A stretch of 16,113 nt of DNA from Euryarchaeota archaeon UBA501. Its GTDB lineage: Archaea > Thermoplasmatota > Poseidoniia > Poseidoniales > Thalassarchaeaceae. The stretch is from the NCBI GenBank assembly GCA_002505685.1, contig DAVT01000147.1, positions 4,809 to 20,921 of the forward strand, read 5' to 3'. Each line of letters opens with the position of its first letter. Within the stretch, counting starts at the first letter, position 1. Positions 1-6,119 of this stretch are shown one piece after another. The position numbers and the translations under genes are program-made. The notes beneath the pieces are model-generated. The model searched no databases and had not been told where the DNA came from. It saw nothing but the letters and a program-made list of their open reading frames with translations.

Positions 1-765
1 AAAGCATACTTGACGCAATCTTGGCAACTGTACGCAGAGGCCGCAATGCCAGCATTGGAGAGATTATACACAATCGCTCCTTCATTTAGGGCTGAAAAGA
101 GTAGGACTCGTCGTCACCTGACTGAATTTTGGCATGCGGAGATGGAAATTGCGTGGGCCGGAAACGATGATGTCATGGTTCATGGAGAGGGTGTTGTAAG
201 GCAAATTGCTCGAACTCTACTCGATGAACGCTCAGATGAATTGGAGGCGTTGGGACGTGACTTGGACCTAGTTGCAAGATATGCCGATAACCCCTACCCA
301 AGGATGCGATATGATGAGGCAATAGAAACGCTACAAGGCATGGGTGTTGAGATCGAATGGGGACAAGACTTGGATTATTCCAAAGAAAAGGTGTTGACAC
401 AAGATTTCGAGGTCCCCCATTTTCTGACACATTACCCTAGAGTTGCAAAGCCGTTCTACCACCGTCCTGACCCTGAAGACCCGAAGTATGTGTTGTGCCA
501 CGATTTGTTGGCGCCCGAGGGATATGGGGAAATTATTGGTGGTGGCGAGAGAACCTGGTCCGAGCAAGAAATCCTTGAGCGGATTGACGAAGAGGGCACC
601 CCTCGTGAACCCTACGAGTTTTACATCGATGTTCGCAGATATGGAGGTGTACCACACGGTGGCTTTGGACTCGGTGTCGACCGTGTCTGCAGTTGGTTAT
701 CGGGAGCAGAACACATTCGAGAGGTCATCCCATTCCCGCGCGATAGTCGCAGAGTCACTCCTTGA
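1..765 (+). CDS. asnS: Asparaginyl-tRNA synthetase, C-terminal part (5' end outside the window)
   Basis: Class II aminoacyl-tRNA synthetase that charges tRNA-Asn with asparagine in the cytoplasm. The frame is open from the first base, so the N-terminal anticodon-binding OB domain and motif 1 lie upstream. A TTG at 10 is not the start, because the codons before it (KAYLTQS) are typical family sequence. Motif 2 (FRAEKSRTRRHLTEFW, about residues 29-44 of the fragment) has the form found in archaeal AsnRS rather than AspRS. LLAPEGYGEIIGG follows in the middle. Motif 3 (GFGLGVDR, about residues 221-228) and the end IPFPRDSRRVTP complete the ATP site. The 254 codons visible appear intact. A small membrane-protein gene starts 9 bp downstream on the same strand. 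Identification is by recognised motifs. Confidence 0.95.
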   Translation, partial: KAYLTQSWQLYAEAAMPALERLYTIAPSFRAEKSRTRRHLTEFWHAEMEIAWAGNDDVMVHGEGVVRQIARTLLDERSDELEALGRDLDLVARYADNPYPRMRYDEAIETLQGMGVEIEWGQDLDYSKEKVLTQDFEVPHFLTHYPRVAKPFYHRPDPEDPKYVLCHDLLAPEGYGEIIGGGERTWSEQEILERIDEEGTPREPYEFYIDVRRYGGVPHGGFGLGVDRVCSWLSGAEHIREVIPFPRDSRRVTP

Positions 766-774
766 GGGGACCGC

Positions 775-1020
775 ATGTGGGTAACAATAGCGATTGTATC
801 CTTGATAGGTATGCTGCTATTGTTGATTTGGAAACGTTGGCAGGTTTCATCAGAATGGATTCGAATGGAACGAGAGTTAAGTGAAGAGCAATACGAAATT
901 TGGAAAAGGAAAAAAATGCGAGATGCTGAATCTTGGTCGGAAAAATGGAAAGGTCTTGAAGCGCTTTTCCTAATCATTCTGAGTATGATTATGATCGGCT
1001 TGTGGTACCTCATTCCTTAG
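775..1020 (+). CDS. Small two-helix membrane protein, unknown function
   Basis: An 81-residue protein with an N-terminal membrane helix (about residues 2-19, VTIAIVSLIGMLLLLIW), a charged, probably helical middle rich in Glu, Lys and Trp (residues 20-59), and a second membrane helix (about 60-79, LEALFLIILSMIMIGLWYLI). I do not recognise a family. The ATG at 775 has a GAGGGG Shine-Dalgarno-like stretch at 764-769 and lies 9 bp after the asnS stop, so co-transcription with asnS is likely. Its last 11 bp overlap the 3' end of the convergent GT2-like gene. Hydrophobic pattern, ribosome site and position support a real gene; no function can be assigned. Confidence 0.7.
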   Translation: MWVTIAIVSLIGMLLLLIWKRWQVSSEWIRMERELSEEQYEIWKRKKMRDAESWSEKWKGLEALFLIILSMIMIGLWYLIP

Positions 1021-1849
1021 ACGGAATTCGATTTGGAACACGATTGACCTGCTTCCCCAGCACATAGAGAATCAGGCTAGCCGTTAGCGAGAACACGCCT
1101 GTCAAAGTCGCTGCAAAGGCAGCCAAGGCGACGCCCAAAGAGACACCATCATGCGGACCCTGAAAACTAATCAATTCATTGGCCATTTCAAATCCAACCC
1201 AAAAAAAGATTATGCCGGGGACTCCAAACAATATCAGAGGGTGCTTACTTTCAAGCATCCAGTAAAAGAATTGGGCGAATCGGCTCGCACTTGCTAGAGA
1301 TTCGCGAGCAGGCGCGCCTGGGGGCAAATCCAGTTCCACAACCCTGAGGTTGACATCTTTTGGTAGATCCACTGGAGCATTGTCGCTCACCTGTTCGGCG
1401 ACGGCCTGTAGACCTAGTTGAGAGCAATAGGCGAATTGTATGTCTGCAGTAGTATAGGTATAGGTTTCAGTATCAACAGGTAAACCCTTTCCATCATCCT
1501 CCGCTTTCCGGTTTTTAGAACGGTGCTTGAACGCGAGGAATACATCATGCCCTTGTCGAGATAAGCCGACCGTTCTGGCCAAATCGGATAACTCCCAATC
1601 GCTATCCAAGGCGATGATTACTGTTCGTTCTGAATCATGGGTTGATTCGACCAAAACTTTGGCGATAGAGGGTGCATCTGTCGGACCTGAATACTGGATT
1701 ACATCGCCTCCAGCTTGTTGGGTGAGGCGAGTTGTTTCTTCACCCCCATCTAGATTGATGACGGTGACACGGTCTGCGAAATCTTTCGCGCGTACTACCG
1801 ATGAGGCTACTCGAAGCGCTTGGTCGCGAGCCACGAAGACAATCCTCAT
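1010..1849 (-). CDS. Degenerate GT2-fold protein with C-terminal membrane hairpin
   Basis: A 279-residue protein from the ATG at 1849. The pattern follows the GT2 (dolichyl-phosphate sugar transferase-like) fold throughout. A first strand reads RIVFVARD, and VINLDGGEETT (about residues 31-41) sits where GT2 has VDDGSTDNT. VIIALDSDWE (about 77-86) sits where GT2 has TLDADGQ. DIQFAYCSQLGLQAV sits where the acceptor loop is. The C-terminus has a membrane hairpin (HPLILFGVPGIIFFWVGF, about 203-220, then about 237-265) of the kind seen at the end of archaeal GT2 enzymes. The NEE motif and most of DDGSTD are gone, although a DSD remains (82-84), so activity is doubtful. In-frame ATGs at 1867 and 1891 also exist, but 1849 places the start right before the first strand and leaves 80 bp to the divergent GT2 gene. 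Confidence 0.75.
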   Translation of the reverse strand: MRIVFVARDQALRVASSVVRAKDFADRVTVINLDGGEETTRLTQQAGGDVIQYSGPTDAPSIAKVLVESTHDSERTVIIALDSDWELSDLARTVGLSRQGHDVFLAFKHRSKNRKAEDDGKGLPVDTETYTYTTADIQFAYCSQLGLQAVAEQVSDNAPVDLPKDVNLRVVELDLPPGAPARESLASASRFAQFFYWMLESKHPLILFGVPGIIFFWVGFEMANELISFQGPHDGVSLGVALAAFAATLTGVFSLTASLILYVLGKQVNRVPNRIPSKE

Positions 1850-1929
1850 TGGAGCGCGTTTGCACATTGTGTGGATGAATGATTCGGTCAAACCGTGGCT
1901 TCAAAGACCGGATTGCAGGGCACAGTGGT

Positions 1930-2823
1930 ATGCGGGTCGTCGTTGTCATGCCCGCACGCAATGAGGAAAAATTAATTTCAAAAAGCATCAATTCTGTCCC
2001 TAAATCTGTAGATTGGATTATTGTAATCAATGATGGATCCACTGATCGTACAGAGAAGATGGCTGTCGAGACACTGAAAGAAAGAGGGGAGGTCGTTTCG
2101 ACTAAAGGTTTGGGTGTCGGAGGAGCCATACAAACCGGTTGCGAGTGGGCGCTCCAAAAATTTGGGACAGATTGTGTTGTAGTGATTATGGCCGGAGATG
2201 GGCAAATGGATTCTCAAGACCTGCCCAACTTAATCGAGCCCGTTCTTGAAAAACGTGCAGATCATGTCAAAGGAAATCGTTGGTCGCACCCTGACGGACC
2301 TAAGGGGATGCCTTGGATTCGCAGAGTTGGAACATGGTGGTTATCCAGATTGACATCACTGGCATCGGGTGTGCGCATTCGTGATTCCCAGTGCGGATAT
2401 ACAGCTACTTCAGGAGACATGATTGCCAATTGGGATTGGGCCAAGACATGGCAGGGCTATGGATATCCGAACTGGTGGTTGATGGAAGCGGGTAGACGGG
2501 GGTTTCGAATAGAAGAAAAACCAGTGAAATCAATTTATGCCAACGAAAAATCAGGCATACATTTGGTGACATTTTTTCCCAGCGTGAGTTGGATGTTGTG
2601 GATTGGAATTTGGAAAAGAGGTGCGGAGTGGTACATCATTGGCAAGGGGACAAAATGGCCTCTGAAATTTGCGGCTTGCTCACTGTGGTTTGGAGGTTGG
2701 TTTTCTCTACTCTATTCACTAAAATTACCAGCCGTAGGACTTGTTGCACCTGTTGCATTTGTTGTACTAGCAATGTTGGACAGAAAAGAATCAAAGCGTA
2801 GGCGGGGTGACATAATTCCATGA
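1930..2823 (+). CDS. GT2 family glycosyltransferase, membrane anchored
   Basis: A 297-residue family 2 glycosyltransferase, likely moving a sugar from a nucleotide donor to a polyprenyl phosphate or lipid at the cytoplasmic face of the membrane. The GT-A fold shows MPARNEE (7-13), INDGSTDRT (33-41) and an AGDGQMD metal/donor segment (88-94). RDSQCGY (151-157) forms the acceptor loop. Two membrane helices follow (about 243-262 and 266-284) and then a basic tail. The ATG at 1930 is chosen because it starts the first beta strand; an earlier in-frame ATG at 1879 would overlap longer forms of the divergent gene. The stop overlaps the next ATG by 4 bp (ATGA), which implies translational coupling. 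The substrate cannot be read from the sequence. Confidence 0.88.
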   Translation: MRVVVVMPARNEEKLISKSINSVPKSVDWIIVINDGSTDRTEKMAVETLKERGEVVSTKGLGVGGAIQTGCEWALQKFGTDCVVVIMAGDGQMDSQDLPNLIEPVLEKRADHVKGNRWSHPDGPKGMPWIRRVGTWWLSRLTSLASGVRIRDSQCGYTATSGDMIANWDWAKTWQGYGYPNWWLMEAGRRGFRIEEKPVKSIYANEKSGIHLVTFFPSVSWMLWIGIWKRGAEWYIIGKGTKWPLKFAACSLWFGGWFSLLYSLKLPAVGLVAPVAFVVLAMLDRKESKRRRGDIIP

Positions 2824-3221
2824 GCGCTGAAGAAGATGCTAGGTCCATGTGGAAGTGGATGCTAAGTTCTGCATTCTTGGCCAGCATGTGTTGTTTCCCG
2901 AGTGTGCTATTGGTAGGATTGGGGCTGATGACGGTCAGTGCTGGTGATGCCCTATCCAATGAATTGTATTTTGGACCGGCACGCTGGGGTTTGTATGGTC
3001 TGACACTTGTTCTACTGGGCGTAGGGATCTATCGATATTTTTACTCTCAAGGAATTTGTACAATCGACCATGCTAAGCGGGAAAGGAAACGTATTGTCAA
3101 TACGACTCTTTTGGTAGTGTTTTCGACATATGCGATATACCTATTCTGGAATTATCTTATTCTAGAACTACTTGGAATTGCTGTGGGTTTACCATGGGAA
3201 GAATCCGCCTTCTGGAGATGA
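2820..3221 (+). CDS. Small membrane protein resembling MerT-type metal transporters
   Basis: A 133-residue membrane protein. The first helix (about 15-37) carries a vicinal cysteine pair, ASMCCFPSVLLVGLG. A second helix (about 53-71) is followed by a short cytoplasmic stretch with one Cys (QGICTIDHAK) and many basic residues, then a third helix (about 90-118). This layout of Cys-Cys in helix 1, a Cys in the loop and three helices resembles MerT, where the Cys pair passes Hg(II) through the membrane. MerT proper has a Cys pair in the loop and here only one is seen. Overlap with the GT2 stop (ATGA) and a GGGGTGA stretch at 2803-2809 support the start. It sits in a GT2-VOC-hydrolase cluster with no merA or merP. 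Function is inferred only by resemblance. Confidence 0.75.
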   Translation: MSAEEDARSMWKWMLSSAFLASMCCFPSVLLVGLGLMTVSAGDALSNELYFGPARWGLYGLTLVLLGVGIYRYFYSQGICTIDHAKRERKRIVNTTLLVVFSTYAIYLFWNYLILELLGIAVGLPWEESAFWR

Positions 3222-3225
3222 ATAA

Positions 3226-3642
3226 ATGAGGCCCTTTCATCTTGCTTTCCCCGTCATCAACCTTGAAGAGGCCATTGAATTCTATACCGATGTACTGGGG
3301 TGCATAACAGGACGACGAAAGGAAGAATCTTGTGTGTTGAACCTTTTTGGCCACCAAATAGTTGCACACATTGTTCCAGAAATGCCTTCAGTTTCAACCA
3401 ACCCTGTCGATGGAAAAAGGGTACCTGCTATGCACTTTGGAGTGGTTTTGACCATGGATGATTGGTATGAGTTGCGACGGAATCTTCAGATGAAGAATGT
3501 CGATTTCGTCATTGGCCCATACGAACGATATCAGGGCACACCCGGGGCTCAAGCAACAATGTTTGTGAAAGATCCAAGTGGGAACCACATCGAGTTCAAG
3601 GCATTTGCAGACGATAAGGCAATTTTTGATGACAAGTGGTGA
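3226..3642 (+). CDS. VOC (glyoxalase-fold) metalloprotein
   Basis: A 138-residue protein with the two beta-alpha-beta-beta-beta modules of the vicinal oxygen chelate superfamily, which includes glyoxalase I, fosfomycin-resistance enzymes and extradiol dioxygenases. PFHLAFPVINLEEAIEFY opens module 1, and FVKDPSGNHIEFKAF closes module 2. Likely metal ligands are His5, His48 or another residue of that strand, His70 and Glu123. The ATG at 3226 is 4 bp after the previous stop, with GGAG at 3214-3217 as ribosome site. The reaction cannot be named. The downstream alpha/beta hydrolase gene suggests joint action on a small organic substrate, but that is a guess from neighbourhood. Confidence 0.88.
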   Translation: MRPFHLAFPVINLEEAIEFYTDVLGCITGRRKEESCVLNLFGHQIVAHIVPEMPSVSTNPVDGKRVPAMHFGVVLTMDDWYELRRNLQMKNVDFVIGPYERYQGTPGAQATMFVKDPSGNHIEFKAFADDKAIFDDKW

Positions 3643-3646
3643 AGAA

Positions 3647-4528
3647 ATGGCGGAATTGATGCATTTGGACTCATCGAGTCCGTTTGAAATCTATCACATC
3701 CTGAATGGGCTTGAAAAATTACCTAAAACGGGCATTGAAGTGGAATTGTTTCTTCCTCCCGGCGAAGGGCCGTTTGGATGCGTGGTTGCGCTTCACGGCA
3801 GCAAAGGTTGGGCAGATCATCACCAAGACCACATCGAGGGTTGGCTCGGTTCTGGGCTCGCTGTTTGCAAAGTCAATTCATTCACTTCAAGAAATATCGA
3901 TTCTACGGTTGATGATCAACTCTCTGTAACACATGCAATGATGCTTGTGGATGCTTTCCGAACACGCTCCGTGTTGGCAAAAGACCCGAGAATTGGTAAA
4001 GTTGCAATTGCGGGTTGGAGCCTAGGTGGAACTGTTGCCCTGTACTCCGCATGGTCTCCGATTATCGATATTCTCGGAACCCCGTTTGATGCTCATGTAC
4101 CATTCTATCCAGCGGCTCATATTCGTCCAGATATTCAAAACTGGTCTGAATCACCCATTTTCATACTCCATGGGGATGCAGATGATTGGACGCCGCTTCA
4201 TCTGGTTGAGACATTAATGCCTCAGCTCCCTAATGCAAAATTGCAGGTATATACTGGGGCGCACCACTCCTTTGATAGTGAGAAGGAATTTACATTGCTT
4301 CCCAAAGCAGTTCGACTGAGGAAACGGACGGCTAGAATTGACAAGAATGGGTACATGTCAGGTAAATTGTTTCTTGGGATTCGATTCCCTCTGAACGAAC
4401 GTTGGCAGCGTAGATGGGTCATCCGTATTTTGCGAAACAGAGGGGCACATGTGGAAGGGAATCCCGATGCACGTGCTGATTCTCTGGAGAAAGCGAAGCA
4501 ATTTCTCATCGACACAATCAGTGATTAA
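3647..4528 (+). CDS. Dienelactone hydrolase-family alpha/beta hydrolase
   Basis: A 293-residue alpha/beta hydrolase. The nucleophile elbow is AGWSLGGT with Ser125; classic dienelactone hydrolases have Cys there, so this is a serine esterase-like member. Other landmarks are VVALHGSKGW for the oxyanion region, LHGDADDWTP for the acid residue (about Asp179-180) and GAHHSFD for the catalytic His (about 207). The last 60 residues (RTARIDKNGYM onward) extend the fold. The ATG at 3647, 4 bp after the VOC stop with GGTGA just ahead, is preferred; an in-frame ATG at 3629 would overlap the VOC gene. It ends the GT2, MerT-like, VOC, hydrolase cluster. The natural substrate is unknown. Confidence 0.88.
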   Translation: MAELMHLDSSSPFEIYHILNGLEKLPKTGIEVELFLPPGEGPFGCVVALHGSKGWADHHQDHIEGWLGSGLAVCKVNSFTSRNIDSTVDDQLSVTHAMMLVDAFRTRSVLAKDPRIGKVAIAGWSLGGTVALYSAWSPIIDILGTPFDAHVPFYPAAHIRPDIQNWSESPIFILHGDADDWTPLHLVETLMPQLPNAKLQVYTGAHHSFDSEKEFTLLPKAVRLRKRTARIDKNGYMSGKLFLGIRFPLNERWQRRWVIRILRNRGAHVEGNPDARADSLEKAKQFLIDTISD

Positions 4529-4529
4529 G

Positions 4530-4603
4530 TGGACCCGCTCGGATTTGAACCGAGGTCTGATGCTCCCAAAGCATCGAGCATAGCCAAGCTAACCCACGGG
4601 TCC
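4530..4603 (-). tRNA. tRNA-Pro (anticodon UGG)
   Basis: A 74-nt cloverleaf on the minus strand. The acceptor stem GGACCCG pairs with CGGGTCC and the discriminator is A. The anticodon stem GATGC/GCATC encloses the loop TTTGGGA, giving anticodon TGG for proline. The T arm is CTCGG-TTCAAAT-CCGAG. The D arm has AGCTTGG with the invariant GG, but its stem is weak (G-U, G-C, U-G and one mismatch). No CCA is encoded. The 3' end lies 1 bp from the stop of the convergent hydrolase gene. The 5' end is 38 bp after the stop of the zinc-ribbon gene on the same strand. I see no clear separate promoter. Confidence 0.95.
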
Positions 4604-4641
4604 AGCAGATGGGGCGCGTCACTCAACAAACATGAACATTC

Positions 4642-5070
4642 TCATGGACGTTTCCAACGATTTACACCCGCCCGCATCAATTGCCCCTCGGAACAGGCAT
4701 GTTCAGCAAATGACTCTGCATCGATGTGAATGTTGGATGAAACCAGTACCTTGCGAAGTGATTCAAGGGTTACGTAGCCTTCTTTATCCTCTGACTTGGA
4801 GAGGATATGGTCGCCGTCTATCGGTGATTTTTCCGGAGAATGGGTGGAGTTAGATTGTTGATTCATCCAAGTGGATAGTTGTTCACGGATTTCTGGAGGA
4901 GTATTGGCAACTGAGACGGCTTTGCTAGCCTCGCCCGCACTGTGGTGACGGGACAATACCTTGGCATCCGTATGGTTGCAATGTGGACATGTTGTATCCT
5001 TGCTGCTACTTTGTCGACCGAAAGCACGCTCGCAGGACCGACACAGCAACACGAGCCAGAGCGAATCCAT
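4642..5070 (-). CDS. Zinc-ribbon protein, unknown function
   Basis: A 142-residue protein with an N-terminal four-cysteine zinc ribbon: CRSC at 10-13 and CPHC at 28-31. A helical stretch (about 42-72, rich in Ala and Glu, PPEIREQLSTWM), a polar low-complexity linker (about 73-90) and a C-terminal charged domain follow. The ribbon plus helix recalls small euryarchaeal zinc-ribbon families of unknown role (a DUF5817-like layout), but I cannot confirm membership. It starts 36 bp after the stop of the decarboxylase-like gene on the same strand, so the two are probably one transcript, with tRNA-Pro next in line. No strong ribosome site is visible. A nucleic-acid or ribosome-related role is possible from the ribbon alone. 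Confidence 0.7.
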   Translation of the reverse strand: MDSLWLVLLCRSCERAFGRQSSSKDTTCPHCNHTDAKVLSRHHSAGEASKAVSVANTPPEIREQLSTWMNQQSNSTHSPEKSPIDGDHILSKSEDKEGYVTLESLRKVLVSSNIHIDAESFAEHACSEGQLMRAGVNRWKRP

Positions 5071-5106
5071 GTATCGACCAACAGTCGGCAGTTGTTGAAG
5101 ACTACG

Positions 5107-5787
5107 CTAAAATCCAAAGTCGCTATTTCCACTTCCCCCGAGGCCACTAGGACCTCCAAGGCTTCCTCCAATACTGGAAACCCCCAAATTTCTAGATCTT
5201 GTGGGGCCACTTGCACCTCCGATATTGAGGCTATTTGGAAGAATTAATGCTGCCAAAACAACTCCATGGAAACCTTCCTGTGCTTCGATTTCATCAACTG
5301 CGCACTCAAACAATGCACTACCATCTTCTGATTTTCGCAATTCAAGGTCCCGATTCCCAAGCTTGCGTTGAAGGTTACGGCGAAGTTCAGTTTCGCACTC
5401 TTCCATCGAACCTGGGTGAGACATGGTCGAAACGATGGCACATTCGTCCCCTTCGGGAGTCGTACAGAGTGCCCATGCCACACCAGCAGATGCGATTCCT
5501 GAAGAAAATACAGTTGCCTTGGATAGATGGCATTCCACCAGTGTGCCCATCGGCAAATCCTGAGGTGTACCGGGTTCAAAGCCCATCGGTAACATGGCGC
5601 CTTCCCCTTGAATCAATCTTGCATCGCCCAATCCCAGTTCGACTAAGGCTTGATCCAAAGCATGTTCTTCATTTTCACCGAAAGGTGCAACGGCTGTCAT
5701 CAGCCAGCCGGCCACACCTCCGCTTGCACGAGGGGCTGATTTACGCTGATTTCGAGGGTCGGATGGCTTGCCAATACTGAAATCCAT
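5107..5787 (-). CDS. Pyruvoyl-dependent arginine decarboxylase-fold protein lacking the cleavage and catalytic residues
   Basis: A 226-residue protein from the ATG at 5787. The core follows the PvlArgDC family (compare MJ0316 of Methanocaldococcus jannaschii, recalled from memory): ALDQALVELGLGDARLI matches AFDGALLNAGIGNVNLI, LPMGTLV matches LPMGALV, and a final VVLAALIL strand matches AAAALW. The family self-cleaves at Ser52-Ser53 to make the pyruvoyl group. The matching stretch here, IQGEGAMLP, has no Ser, Thr or Cys. Asn47 is matched by Arg and catalytic Glu109 by Thr121. Decarboxylase activity is therefore unlikely. A tail of about 40 residues rich in Gly and Ser ends in DFGF. An in-frame ATG at 5874 would add 29 residues but overlap the divergent gene at 5838. 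It probably shares a transcript with the zinc-ribbon gene. Confidence 0.8.
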   Translation of the reverse strand: MDFSIGKPSDPRNQRKSAPRASGGVAGWLMTAVAPFGENEEHALDQALVELGLGDARLIQGEGAMLPMGFEPGTPQDLPMGTLVECHLSKATVFSSGIASAGVAWALCTTPEGDECAIVSTMSHPGSMEECETELRRNLQRKLGNRDLELRKSEDGSALFECAVDEIEAQEGFHGVVLAALILPNSLNIGGASGPTRSRNLGVSSIGGSLGGPSGLGGSGNSDFGF

Positions 5788-5837
5788 GATGCGCCGAAGA
5801 GCGGTCAGTTCATCAAAGGCAGGGTCGACCGCGTTGC

Positions 5838-6119
5838 ATGGTCGATACCCGACCCAAGGTGCTTTCTCTAGCATTTTCTATGCTTGCTGTGGCTTCAATT
5901 CTATTGATTGTAAACGAGGGGAACGTTGGTGCAAATGCATGGGCACTACTTGCACTTTCTGGCGTAATTGCTGCCGCAGCAGTCATGGGCTTTTTCCAGC
6001 AGGATGAGACTGAGCACACAAGAACTGAGAAAATAGTCCAAAAGGAAGATGCGGCAAAGACCGATGCACAAAGTCTACCCGACCCCGCCGACTCAGGTTT
6101 CGACATCCCTGTTCTTTAG
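5838..6119 (+). CDS. Small two-helix membrane protein with acidic tail
   Basis: A 93-residue protein with two membrane helices (about 8-25, VLSLAFSMLAVASILLIV, and about 33-52, AWALLALSGVIAAAAVMGFF) and a hydrophilic, mostly acidic tail of about 40 residues. No family recognised. The start at 5838 puts a basic residue pair (Arg5, Lys7) ahead of helix 1, consistent with N-in topology. It diverges from the decarboxylase-like gene with 50 bp between starts, and its stop codon interlocks with that of fttA (TTAG at 6116-6119 serves both strands). No clear promoter or ribosome site is visible ahead of it. Called as a gene because of its hydrophobic pattern and snug fit between neighbours. Confidence 0.65.
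   Translation: MVDTRPKVLSLAFSMLAVASILLIVNEGNVGANAWALLALSGVIAAAAVMGFFQQDETEHTRTEKIVQKEDAAKTDAQSLPDPADSGFDIPVL

Noticed and set aside
10..765. TTG at position 10 as the start of asnS
   Set aside because: The frame is open to base 1 with family-typical residues before it, and a complete AsnRS is far longer; the gene is cut by the window edge.
443..784. Overlapping plus-strand open frame inside asnS, and similar long frames antisense to the subtilase, propeller and M28 genes
   Set aside because: Their translations show no domain, signal or hydrophobic pattern, and they are covered by genes with clear family motifs.
4529..4729. Plus-strand reading frame beginning MDPLGFEPRS
   Set aside because: This is the familiar false protein produced by translating the complement of a tRNA; the stretch is tRNA-Pro on the minus strand and continues into the antisense of the zinc-ribbon gene.
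5071..5106. CAACA/TGTTG repeat between the decarboxylase-like and zinc-ribbon genes
   Set aside because: A 5-bp AT-containing stem with a 9-nt loop and no T tract is too weak to call a terminator or operator.
5788..5874. 29-residue extension of the decarboxylase-like protein from the ATG at 5874
   Set aside because: It would overlap the start of the divergent membrane-protein gene at 5838 and lies outside the recognised fold. It cannot be fully excluded, since part of it (DELTALRRIM) looks protein-like.
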